A stretch of 7,008 bases of DNA from Limivivens sp934393555. GTDB lineage: Bacteria; Bacillota; Clostridia; Lachnospirales; Lachnospiraceae. The notes under the pieces are model-generated. The model had not been told where the DNA came from, did no database searches, and worked only from the letters and a program-made list of their open reading frames with translations. Below, piece after piece: positions 1-6,163 of this stretch. The position numbers and the translations under genes were made by a program. The stretch spans positions 1-7,008 of the forward strand of contig CAKRQP010000126.1 of the NCBI GenBank assembly GCA_934393555.1. Reading direction: 5' to 3'. Within the stretch, counting starts at the first letter, position 1. Every line of letters starts with the position of its first letter.

Positions 1-43
1 GTCGGGTGATCTGCACTCACCTTCCGGCTCCCTTGTTAAGCAT
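1..43 (-). other. Transcript leader of a leftward unit, similar to the toxin leader at the right end
   Basis: Read on the minus strand, the bases just after the promoter at 44-72 resemble those after the plus-strand promoter at 6882-6887. The 13-mer TATAATATGCTTA (37-49) is identical to 6882-6894. After a 3-base gap in both copies comes AGGGAGC (27-33, matching 6898-6904). Further on, TCACCCGA (2-9) matches 6918-6925. The leader can fold into a GGTGA/TCACC stem (17-21 with 5-9) around a 7-base loop. By analogy with the right copy, the gene beyond the window edge may encode a small hydrophobic toxin, but no coding sequence is visible here. The similarity is directly seen; the function is inferred. 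Confidence 0.5.
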
Positions 44-72
44 ATTATAAATCCATTTCATTTGTTTGTCAA
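44..72 (-). promoter_or_regulatory. Perfect consensus promoter reading leftward out of the window
   Basis: On the minus strand there is TTGACA (67-72), a 17-base spacer, and TATAAT (44-49), an exact match to the housekeeping sigma-A consensus with optimal spacing. Initiation would fall near position 37. It lies downstream of the acetyltransferase gene on the same strand and cannot serve any full gene in this window, so it must drive something to the left of position 1. Confidence 0.85.
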
Positions 73-125
73 ATCTTTATTGCATGATTGCAAAGAAAAT
101 AGCTGCTATTGCTTCACCGTCATAT

Positions 126-767
126 TTAACAATTATGTAGATACAAGTGTTCAAACACCGGATCTCCCATACGGTCTTTTTCGGCGATTTCTCTGACGAC
201 ATGGCAGGGGGAACCGACTGCCAGGGAATTTGCGGGGATAGATTTTGTGACTACGCTTCCGGCTCCGATGACGCAGTTGTCTCCGATGGTAACGCCGCCT
301 GTAATCACAACATTGGAGGCGATCCATACATTGTTTCCGATCGTGATAGGTTTGGCATATTCATATAAGTGCCGTTTGCCCGTCTCATCCACCTGGGAAT
401 TCCGCTCCTGCGCCACGAGGGGATGCACCGGTGTGGCAATGGTCACATTCGGCCCGATCAGCACATGATCGCCGATCCGTACAGGTCCGCAGTCCAGTAC
501 GACAAAATTGAAATTTGCGCTGAACTCATCACCGATATAAGTATTAAAGCCATAATCAAACTGCGCGTTTAGCATAAAGGAATTCTTCCCTGCTTTCCCC
601 AGCAGCTTGCTGAGAAGCTTCTGCCGTTCCTCCTGCTCTGCAATATCCAGGCCGTTCAGCCGCGTAACCAGTTTCCGACATCTGTCCCTCAGCTGGCAGA
701 GCTCTTCATCGTATGCATCATAAATTTCTCCTGCTATCATTTTCTCTTTTTCTGATTTGCAAGTCAT
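126..767 (-). CDS. maa: Sugar O-acetyltransferase, maltose/galactoside acetyltransferase family (hexapeptide repeat)
   Basis: A 213-residue cytoplasmic enzyme that would transfer acetyl from acetyl-CoA to a sugar hydroxyl. The first ~55 residues form the charged helical Maa/NodL/LacA N-terminal domain. Residues ~65-190 are a left-handed beta-helix of hexapeptide repeats such as IGDHVLIGPNVTI and IGDNCVIGAGSVVT. The catalytic histidine in PVHPL is residue 115 from this start, the position known for E. coli Maa and LacA. The C-terminal AVGSPCHVVREI block is typical. An in-frame ATG lies six codons upstream (785), but AAAGGAAGG sits six bases before the ATG at 765-767 and lies inside the longer reading, so the shorter start is preferred. 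It starts 46 bases after higA with no convincing promoter, so it may be co-transcribed. No strong terminator follows. The exact sugar substrate cannot be read from sequence, and the symbol is by family. Confidence 0.9.
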   Translation of the reverse strand: MTCKSEKEKMIAGEIYDAYDEELCQLRDRCRKLVTRLNGLDIAEQEERQKLLSKLLGKAGKNSFMLNAQFDYGFNTYIGDEFSANFNFVVLDCGPVRIGDHVLIGPNVTIATPVHPLVAQERNSQVDETGKRHLYEYAKPITIGNNVWIASNVVITGGVTIGDNCVIGAGSVVTKSIPANSLAVGSPCHVVREIAEKDRMGDPVFEHLYLHNC

Positions 768-813
768 GGTATGCCTTCCTTTCATCTCAAATACAGCTTT
801 TGTAAAAATAATA

Positions 814-1890
814 TCAAGAAGTTTTTATTCTATACTTATGCCTGAGTTCCTTTAAAGTCCAGTCATTATAATCGACTTTTCCATCATTCAATAATCTTCC
901 GAGTATAATACCCGGGTCTCGGTCAATTTCTTCTGCAAATAGTCTGATGGTCTGGACATTAAACTTGTTTTCTTCAACAAATTTTCTATATTGCTCACAG
1001 GGAATCAACATATCTTCCGCATATCTGTCAGCAATTTCTTCCTGCTCGCCGGATTCTGAATCAAAAGAGATTCCATAGTCACCGTTCATAATGTGGCCAA
1101 TTTCATGGAACAAGGTAAACCAGAATGTATCTGAATTAAGTCTTCTATCGTTCACCATCAACATAATGTTATTGCCCACTTTTTTTGTCGCGCCATTAAT
1201 TTTTGATCCGGAAATATTTGGAAGAATAACTAAAATAACACCCGCTTTAGAAAAAACTTCTTTTATAAGAGGATAAAATGTATTGTGGTCTTTTGTCAGT
1301 GTGAGCGCATACCTGACTGCCTCTTCAAAAAGCACTTTGTTGAACTTTGGTGCCTCTGTTTTTAAGGCTATATTAGTTGCTAATTGTACCATGATATTCG
1401 CTTTGACAATATTAGCCTCTGACAGTTCTCCTGTGGCACTCCGGAAGCTTACTGCCATATCTCTTTTTTTAAAAACTGTAAGAGTAGACACATTCAAGAA
1501 ATTTCTAACTTGCACAATTTGTTCATCTATCTTTCTGGGTAAATCCGGTAGGTTAAAATGTTCCCGAAAATACTTATAATTCAAAAAAGAAAATATTTCC
1601 TTTTCCTGAGCAAGCTCCTCCTTGGATTTAAACTCTGCTATTAATGCATCGTAAGCATTTTGCAAATTAAGCCAGTAAGAAACACTGGTGCCAATCATTC
1701 TGGATAATTTCATTGCAATATCAATGGAAAGGCTCTGCTCTCCGCGAATCAGGAGACTCAGGTTCTTCGGAGTAGTGTCAAGCCGCTTAGCAAAATCCTC
1801 CTGTGTCAAACCACTTTCCTCAACTATTTCCTTAATATAATAGCCAGGATGAAAGGCAATTTTGTCATCATATTCGATATAATTACTCAT
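814..1890 (-). CDS. higA: HigA-like antitoxin fused to an ImmA/IrrE-type zinc metallopeptidase domain
   Basis: A 358-residue protein. Residues ~14-81 are a HigA-type helix-turn-helix: HPGYYIKEIVEESGLTQEDF opens it and a YWLNLQNAYD-type ending closes the domain, the hallmark of HigA/VapI antitoxins. After a helical linker (~82-180), residues ~185-310 match the ImmA/IrrE peptidase family. The HEIGH zinc motif is at 262-266, and a downstream EEIADRYAEDMLIP segment supplies the likely third ligand, Glu284 or Glu285. Classical HigA is about 100 residues, so more than two thirds of this protein is extra. The start overlaps the end of higB by 8 bases, with GGAGGTGA upstream, indicating translational coupling. 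It should bind and neutralise HigB and repress its own operon through the palindrome at 2272-2310. Whether the peptidase is active, and its target, is unknown; self-cleavage or stress-triggered cleavage is only a hypothesis. The region is AT-rich compared with its neighbours. Confidence 0.88.
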   Translation of the reverse strand: MSNYIEYDDKIAFHPGYYIKEIVEESGLTQEDFAKRLDTTPKNLSLLIRGEQSLSIDIAMKLSRMIGTSVSYWLNLQNAYDALIAEFKSKEELAQEKEIFSFLNYKYFREHFNLPDLPRKIDEQIVQVRNFLNVSTLTVFKKRDMAVSFRSATGELSEANIVKANIMVQLATNIALKTEAPKFNKVLFEEAVRYALTLTKDHNTFYPLIKEVFSKAGVILVILPNISGSKINGATKKVGNNIMLMVNDRRLNSDTFWFTLFHEIGHIMNGDYGISFDSESGEQEEIADRYAEDMLIPCEQYRKFVEENKFNVQTIRLFAEEIDRDPGIILGRLLNDGKVDYNDWTLKELRHKYRIKTS

Positions 1891-2254
1891 AATGCTTGCT
1901 CACCTCCGTTATTTCTACTATTCTAACATATGACGATATCTGATCTATGTAACATGGCTGATATGGCTCCTTATTTTCATCAAGCGGCTGAAAAATAATT
2001 CGCCATTGTTCTCTCCTTGATTTAACATCAATTGCAAAAAAGCCTTCTAAATCTCTTCCATTTTTATTAGCTAAATTGTGAAAATGAAATGTCGGCTGCA
2101 CAATAATATCTTTTATAGTCTCAGCACTCTCCAATGCATTTATCCTTGCAAGAAGACTTGTTGCTAATATCATATCTCCGCCAAACAATTTTTTTGCAGC
2201 TTTTAAACTGGTACATTGAGTTTTGATTTTTTCTGATATATATACTAATTCCAA
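1883..2254 (-). CDS. higB: HigB-like toxin of the RelE/ParE superfamily
   Basis: A 123-residue protein of the HigB type; known members are ribosome-dependent mRNA endonucleases. An N-terminal helical part is followed by the HFHNLANKNGRDLEGFFAID segment and SRREQWRIIFQP (79-90), corresponding to the conserved strands and basic residues of the RelE fold. The toxin-first order with a HigA partner downstream is the normal higBA arrangement. The start codon is TTG (2252-2254), preceded by AGGAG six bases upstream. No ATG is available in frame, and the TTG start probably limits toxin synthesis. The gene ends ...GTGAGCAAGCATTATGAGTAA, so its last codons contain the antitoxin ATG. Assignment rests on the fold-type motifs plus the partner gene. 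Another RelE-type toxin with a different cleavage preference is possible. Confidence 0.85.
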   Translation of the reverse strand: MELVYISEKIKTQCTSLKAAKKLFGGDMILATSLLARINALESAETIKDIIVQPTFHFHNLANKNGRDLEGFFAIDVKSRREQWRIIFQPLDENKEPYQPCYIDQISSYVRIVEITEVSKHYE

Positions 2255-2271
2255 ATCTCTCTCCTAATAAC

Positions 2272-2310
2272 GTTAGAATCAAATTACCTATTAGGTAATT
2301 TGATTCTAAC
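2272..2310. promoter_or_regulatory. Perfect 39-bp palindromic operator of the higBA module
   Basis: The left arm GTTAGAATCAAATTACCTA (2272-2290), a single central T (2291) and a perfectly complementary 19-base right arm (2292-2310) form a flawless inverted repeat. It covers the -10 box and the expected start of transcription of higBA. No T-run follows on either strand, so it is not an intrinsic terminator. Type II antitoxins with a HigA helix-turn-helix bind such palindromes as dimers and repress their own promoter. That role is inferred here; the symmetry is directly visible. Confidence 0.85.
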
Positions 2311-2331
2311 ACATTGAAGGGCATTCGTCAA
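2303..2331 (-). promoter_or_regulatory. higBA promoter with extended -10
   Basis: The minus strand has TTGACG (2326-2331), a 17-base spacer and TAGAAT (2303-2308) preceded by TGT, an extended -10. The -10 box is embedded in the outer arm of the 39-bp palindrome, so repressor binding would block RNA polymerase. The predicted start near 2296 leaves about 40 bases of leader before the TTG codon of higB. Confidence 0.8.
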
Positions 2332-2362
2332 CTCTCATGAGTATCAATTCTAAATTTGACGC

Positions 2363-2410
2363 AAAAAAATAGCCGTCCCAGCTTTTCATAAAACCGACGG
2401 CTATTTTTTT
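2363..2410 (-). terminator. Intrinsic terminator of the ABC transporter operon (symmetrical, could work both ways)
   Basis: Two perfectly complementary 15-base arms, AAAAAAATAGCCGTC (2363-2377) and GACGGCTATTTTTTT (2396-2410), enclose an 18-base loop. On the minus strand this gives an A-tract, a GC-containing stem and seven U residues, starting 12 bases after the stop of the last operon gene. The mirror symmetry means it can also stop plus-strand transcription. It insulates the transporter operon from higBA. Confidence 0.92.
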
Positions 2411-2422
2411 CTCTCCCTATGA

Positions 2423-3007
2423 TTATTTCTGCTCTGATGCTGCTTTCTGGATATCCAGCTCCCTCTCTACATAATGGCCATCATGGAGATAATCATCAAT
2501 AGGCGTTCCTACGATATTATTCCAGTAATTGTTGGCCAGGGTCAGTACAGCTGTGGTGACGATGAGAACCAGCGTTTCCTCGTCGTATCTTGCCTGGAGG
2601 GGTTCATAGACTTCATCCGGCACATGATTCGGATCCTTTACCAGGGCTGCTGCAAAGTCAAGAAGCTCCATCTCCTCATCGGTAAACTCAAAGTGATCAA
2701 AGTCCTTGATTCCCAGCTGATCCTCCAGCACCCATTTGAAATAGTTTCCGCAGATCGGGCATTCATTTCCAGAAGAGATCGCATATCCAAAGAGTATCTT
2801 TGCCCGGTTTCCGATCTTTTCCTTCAGAGCTTTGTCCACCGCATAGGAGCCTTCCTCAAGTGAGGTAAAAGATACCACGCTGTGAAGAAGCGTTTCCTTC
2901 ATATTTGTAATGCGGTAGCCCTGCTCGATGTGATGGTCGATGGCAGCCTGCTGTTCCGGTGTGGTATGGGCTCTGTCAATTCTTGAAATCAGTTTTTTTC
3001 TTTCCAT
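2423..3007 (-). CDS. AhpD/carboxymuconolactone decarboxylase-like CxxC protein
   Basis: A 194-residue, mostly helical protein of the AhpD-like superfamily. The core motif is Glu82-Cys83-Pro-Ile-Cys86 after the helix AKILFGYAISSGN (69-81), the region where AhpD-type peroxidase-reductases carry their redox cysteine pair. The usual histidine four residues after the second cysteine is replaced (CGNYF, Phe90), so classical AhpD proton relay chemistry may be altered. Residues ~108-160 (FTDEEMELLDFAAALVKDPN onward to TLANNYWNN) match the second helical half of the family. It is the last gene of the operon, 18 bases after a permease, with AAGGAG upstream of the ATG, and is followed by the terminator at 2363-2410. 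In context it may act on thiols or disulfides brought in by the transporter, but its substrate is unknown. It has no signal peptide, so it is cytoplasmic. Confidence 0.75.
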   Translation of the reverse strand: MERKKLISRIDRAHTTPEQQAAIDHHIEQGYRITNMKETLLHSVVSFTSLEEGSYAVDKALKEKIGNRAKILFGYAISSGNECPICGNYFKWVLEDQLGIKDFDHFEFTDEEMELLDFAAALVKDPNHVPDEVYEPLQARYDEETLVLIVTTAVLTLANNYWNNIVGTPIDDYLHDGHYVERELDIQKAASEQK

Positions 3008-3025
3008 AATAATAAGTCTCCTTTT

Positions 3026-3733
3026 CTATTCTGCAAGGCCCATATGGAGCTTTGCTTTTTTTTCAATTCGTGTAAAGATCTGTGAAAAAATAATGCTTAA
3101 TACAATGTAGAAAAAGCCTACCAGTGTATACGCTTCTATGTAACGGTATCCGTATTCTGCCTGGAGCTTTGCCGCTGCCATAATGTCCACCACGGAGATT
3201 GTGAAGACAACGGAGGTACCTTTCAAAAGTGCCAGGAAAAAGTTAAAGTAGTTCGGCAGGGCCACAATAACCGCCTGTGGAATGATGATCCTAAGATAAG
3301 CCTGTCTCTTTGTCATTCCCAGAGCGTGGGCTGCTTCCATCTGTCTCATGTCAACTGAGTTTAATGCGCCTCTGACAATCTCACAGAGAAAAGCGGCGGC
3401 ATATAAGGTCAATGTCACAACAGCAGTCACATTTTTATTCATATCAATGGAACCCCAGACACGCTCCCCACCGTAAAAAGTGAAATTGATCAGCTTCGGA
3501 ATCCCGTAAAAAGCCAGGAACAGCAGCACCAGAAGGGGAATACTCCGGAAAAAGGAGACGTAAACGGATACCAGCTGTTCAGCCACCGGAATCCGGTATC
3601 TTTTCAGAAGTGCCAGCAGAAACCCCAGCACCAGCCCGGCAGTCACCGGAAATATTATCAGGAACAGTGTCAGCGGCAGGGCTTTGAGCACATATCCTGT
3701 TGTATCAAAAATAAACGCCCAGCTGAAATTCAT
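3026..3733 (-). CDS. Polar amino acid ABC transporter permease (HisM/GlnP family), second permease
   Basis: A 235-residue integral membrane subunit of a type I importer. Hydrophobic segments are at roughly 17-43, 55-80, 103-122, 150-180 and 203-222, the five-helix layout of HisM/GlnP/TcyL proteins. The cytoplasmic coupling (EAA) loop MEAAHALGMTKRQAYLRIII begins at residue 132 and ends IPQA, and is the contact site for the ATPase. FFRSIPLLVLLF (61-72) is the conserved FxRxxP region. The start ATG overlaps the TGA of the preceding permease in an ATGA arrangement, so the two are translationally coupled and probably form a heterodimeric pore. A two-permease, one-ATPase system resembles the Bacillus TcyJKLMN cystine importer in plan, but substrate cannot be deduced from permeases alone. 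Confidence 0.92.
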   Translation of the reverse strand: MNFSWAFIFDTTGYVLKALPLTLFLIIFPVTAGLVLGFLLALLKRYRIPVAEQLVSVYVSFFRSIPLLVLLFLAFYGIPKLINFTFYGGERVWGSIDMNKNVTAVVTLTLYAAAFLCEIVRGALNSVDMRQMEAAHALGMTKRQAYLRIIIPQAVIVALPNYFNFFLALLKGTSVVFTISVVDIMAAAKLQAEYGYRYIEAYTLVGFFYIVLSIIFSQIFTRIEKKAKLHMGLAE

Positions 3734-4413
3734 TGTACACTTTCCTTTCTCATCTGTTTTTCCAGACAGCTAAAGATAAACTGAATCAGAACGGCCAGCA
3801 CCCAGTAAATGATCGCCACGGAAAAATACATTTCAAAGGTTTTCACATGGCTGACATTCGTATCCAGCTGTCTTGCTTTCCCCAGGATATCAAAGATTCC
3901 CAGTGTATATACAAGGGCTGTTGCCTGAATGATCGAGAGTACCGCACTTCCCAGATTCGGGAGAATGACTGCCAGCCCTTGGGGAACGATGATATGGAAA
4001 AACCTCTGGATTCCGGTATATCCCAGTGCGTGGGCCGCCTCCAGCTGGCCTTTCTGAATGGAATTATATGCACTTCGGAACATCTCGCTGCTCGTCGTTC
4101 CGAGCTCGATCATCAAAGCCAGCACTACAAAGCTGATTTTCGACCAGCCGGATACATTGACAAGCTTCGGAAGGCCAAAATATACGATATACAGAAGGAC
4201 AACTGTGGGGATTCCACGTATGACATCCGTCAGGAGCCTGAGGAGCATTTTCAGCCAGCCCGGACCGCTTATCTTTCCCCATGCTGCGGCGAGACCCAGC
4301 AGCCAGCCAAGCACCAGCGTGACTGCCGTGATCTCCAGTGTGACCGGAAGAGCGGAAAGAATCGCCGGAAATTTTTCAATGATAAAATGAATGTCAAAGC
4401 TTTCCCTTACCAT
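3730..4413 (-). CDS. Polar amino acid ABC transporter permease (HisM/GlnP family), first permease
   Basis: A 227-residue membrane subunit. Hydrophobic spans lie near 17-43, 57-84, 94-112, 140-172 and 195-215. The family block LTDVIRGIPTVVLLYIVYFG (61-80) and the EAA coupling loop from Leu124 (LEAAHALGYTGIQRFFHIIV, then PQG) are clear. It differs enough from its neighbour to be a distinct subunit rather than a recent duplicate. GGAGG lies five bases before the ATG, 34 bases after the solute-binding protein gene, and its stop overlaps the start of the next permease by 4 bases. It should pair with the downstream permease in the membrane and with the ATPase at 5394-6149. Confidence 0.92.
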   Translation of the reverse strand: MVRESFDIHFIIEKFPAILSALPVTLEITAVTLVLGWLLGLAAAWGKISGPGWLKMLLRLLTDVIRGIPTVVLLYIVYFGLPKLVNVSGWSKISFVVLALMIELGTTSSEMFRSAYNSIQKGQLEAAHALGYTGIQRFFHIIVPQGLAVILPNLGSAVLSIIQATALVYTLGIFDILGKARQLDTNVSHVKTFEMYFSVAIIYWVLAVLIQFIFSCLEKQMRKESVQ

Positions 4414-4447
4414 AGGAGCCTCCGTCTTTGCTTTTTTCGATCAGTAC

Positions 4448-5362
4448 TTACTTACTTTCTGTCTCGGACGCAGTTTCTGTTTCTGCTTCTGTCTCTGTTT
4501 CCTCTGCGGTCGTTTCTCCATCTGTCTCAGATTCGGACTCTGCTCCGTCTTCCTCTGCCAGAGCAAAAACATCATAACCAAATATATCCTCAGAGAGTTT
4601 TGAGAGTGTTCCATCTTCTTTCAGAGTTCCCAGTGCTTCATTGATGGCATCACCAAGCTCTGTCTCAGACTGGTTGACGATCGGATAAGTCGGTACCACG
4701 GACACCGGATCAGAAATCACCAGTCCTGCAACCGTATCTTTATCCTGCAGGTTAAATACCGGGATCAGATCTGCTGCCCAGTCATAATCACCGGAACGGA
4801 TGGAGGCAAAAAGATCGGCATAGCTGAACTCCGTATTTAATGTATATTCGATCTGTTTGTCCGGATGATTTGCATTCCAGTCATCGTATACAAAACGGAT
4901 ACCACCGGATGCATTTACCAGATAGGGCTTCAGTCCCTGGTCAAGTGCATCATCAAAACTGTTGATTTCTTCTCCTTCTCTGTGGATGATCCCGACCGGT
5001 GTATATCCCACGTTGTTTTCCGGCATATAGTAAGTGGAGGTTCTTGCATCGTTCTTAAACAGGGAATTGATTCCCACCTGATAAGTTCCGGACTGAACGC
5101 CCACATTCATAGTCTCTTTATCTGTGATCTCATAGGTAAAGGTGTACTGAGGAAGCAGCTCGTCTACAGCCTTGAAGACTTCCACATCATACCCCTGTGC
5201 CTCTCCGTTGTCATCCGCATAGGTGATCGGATAGAAGCCTCCGGCTACTGCCACCTTAATCTCCTTTGCACCTTCATCTGCACTGACCGGCAATGCAGAT
5301 AAAACCAGAGATGCTGCAGCTGCTGTTGATACAAGTTTAAAAAATACATTTGCTTTTTTCAT
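4448..5362 (-). CDS. Family 3 extracellular solute-binding protein of the ABC importer, with acidic C-terminal tail
   Basis: A 304-residue exported protein. The signal peptide has MKK, a hydrophobic core (about 8-24) and a probable signal peptidase I site after Ala28 (PVSA/DEG). There is no lipobox cysteine, although Gram-positive binding proteins of this family are normally lipoproteins. Residues ~34-268 show the SBP family 3 fold: AVAGGFYPITYADDNGEAQG opens it, and INSLFKNDARTSTYYMP (99-114) holds the likely carboxylate-binding arginine (Arg107). DDWNANHPDKQIEYT (160-174) recalls cystine-type binders. Residues 270-304 are a low-complexity tail with 14 Glu, 8 Thr and only one basic residue. 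The reading frame stays open upstream to 5554 but would run through the ATPase gene. AGGAGG nine bases before the ATG at 5360-5362, followed by the signal peptide, fixes the start. Substrate is inferred as an amino acid, possibly cystine or a related sulfur compound. Confidence 0.9.
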   Translation of the reverse strand: MKKANVFFKLVSTAAAASLVLSALPVSADEGAKEIKVAVAGGFYPITYADDNGEAQGYDVEVFKAVDELLPQYTFTYEITDKETMNVGVQSGTYQVGINSLFKNDARTSTYYMPENNVGYTPVGIIHREGEEINSFDDALDQGLKPYLVNASGGIRFVYDDWNANHPDKQIEYTLNTEFSYADLFASIRSGDYDWAADLIPVFNLQDKDTVAGLVISDPVSVVPTYPIVNQSETELGDAINEALGTLKEDGTLSKLSEDIFGYDVFALAEEDGAESESETDGETTAEETETEAETETASETESK

Positions 5363-5393
5363 AATAGTTCTCCTCCTGCCTGATGGCTTTTTG

Positions 5394-6149
5394 TTAAATG
5401 TATATCTGATAATCTGCAGGGAAAAGAAATTCCAGAAATTCTCTTGTCCGCTGCTCTTTCGGGTGATTAAAAATCTCTTTGGGTGCTCCTTCTTCCACAA
5501 TCTTTCCTTTATCCATGAAAATGATCCGGTCGCTGAGTTCCCTTGCAAAATCAATCTCGTGAGTGACCGTCAACATTGTGATTCCATCGTTTGCAATGGT
5601 CCGGATGGCCTCCAGCACTTCCTTGGTGAGTTCCGGGTCCAAAGCGGAAGTAGGTTCATCCAGAAGCAGTATGGATGGTTCCATGGCAACTGCTCTTGCA
5701 ATGGCCGTACGCTGCTGCTGACCTCCGGAGATCTGAGAAGGATAACTGTCTTTCCATTCCAGCATGCCTACCTCTTTCAGCTTCTGCAAAGCAATCTCTT
5801 CCGCTTCTTTGCGAGATCTTTTTTTCACAATGATCTGTGCTTCCATCACATTTTCAAGTACCGTTTTGTTATGAAAAAGGTTATACGACTGAAAAACCAT
5901 CCCGCTTTTCTGTACCAGTCTGTGAACGGTCTTTCCATCGGAATATTGTGCATCCGCAGATACTTCATCAATGGTGATTTTTCCCTGATCCGGCTTTTCT
6001 AGAAAATTGACGCAGCGAAGTAGCGTTGTCTTTCCGGTTCCGCTTGGGCCAATGATGGAAACGATCTCGCCACTTTTTACTTCCAGGCTGATGTCATCCA
6101 GAATTGTTTTCCCGCTGAATGTTTTTTTCAGATGTTCTATCTTTAACAT
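5394..6149 (-). CDS. Polar amino acid ABC transporter ATP-binding protein (GlnQ/HisP/TcyN family)
   Basis: A 251-residue cytoplasmic ATPase that powers the importer. All nucleotide-binding motifs are intact: Walker A GPSGTGKTT (34-42), Q-loop MVFQSYNLF (Gln87), signature SGGQQQR (141-147), Walker B ILLLDEP (160-166), D-loop SALD (168-171) and H-loop His197 in TVTHE. The ending, with FNHPKEQRTREFL, is typical of the polar amino acid subfamily (PAAT). AGGAGG precedes the ATG by ten bases, only 14 bases after the thioredoxin gene; the binding-protein gene follows after 31 bases. The family identity is secure, but ATPases do not reveal the substrate. Confidence 0.95.
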   Translation of the reverse strand: MLKIEHLKKTFSGKTILDDISLEVKSGEIVSIIGPSGTGKTTLLRCVNFLEKPDQGKITIDEVSADAQYSDGKTVHRLVQKSGMVFQSYNLFHNKTVLENVMEAQIIVKKRSRKEAEEIALQKLKEVGMLEWKDSYPSQISGGQQQRTAIARAVAMEPSILLLDEPTSALDPELTKEVLEAIRTIANDGITMLTVTHEIDFARELSDRIIFMDKGKIVEEGAPKEIFNHPKEQRTREFLEFLFPADYQIYI

Positions 6150-6163
6150 ATTCGCTTGGCCTC

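Noticed and set aside
73..125. Possible terminator after the acetyltransferase gene (AATAGC-A-GCTATT and TTGCA-ATCA-TGCAA)
   Set aside because: The stems are only about five usable pairs, low in GC and without a proper U-run, so read-through to the left is possible; I do not call a terminator.
768..785. Six-codon longer start for the acetyltransferase
   Set aside because: The ribosome site AAAGGAAGG for the downstream ATG lies within these codons, and the shorter start puts the catalytic histidine at the family position 115.
768..813. TTGATA/TATTTG as a separate acetyltransferase promoter
   Set aside because: The spacing is 18 bases with a poor -10 and almost no leader; co-transcription with higBA or a promoter inside higA is equally likely.
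2121..2324. 67-codon minus-strand frame over the start of higB
   Set aside because: It is out of frame with the well-supported higB gene and runs through the operator palindrome and promoter.
3733..4644. 303-codon plus-strand open frame opposite the permease and binding-protein genes
   Set aside because: It is antisense to two clearly recognised genes, crosses their boundary, resembles no family I know, and has no ribosome site consistent with a real gene.
5363..5554. 64-residue N-terminal extension of the solute-binding protein
   Set aside because: It would overlap the ATPase coding region by about 160 bases and bury the signal peptide; the ATG at 5360-5362 has an AGGAGG site directly upstream.
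5391..6002. 203-codon plus-strand open frame opposite the ATPase gene
   Set aside because: It is the mirror of a fully conserved ABC ATPase; composition is unlike a protein and no promoter or ribosome site supports it.
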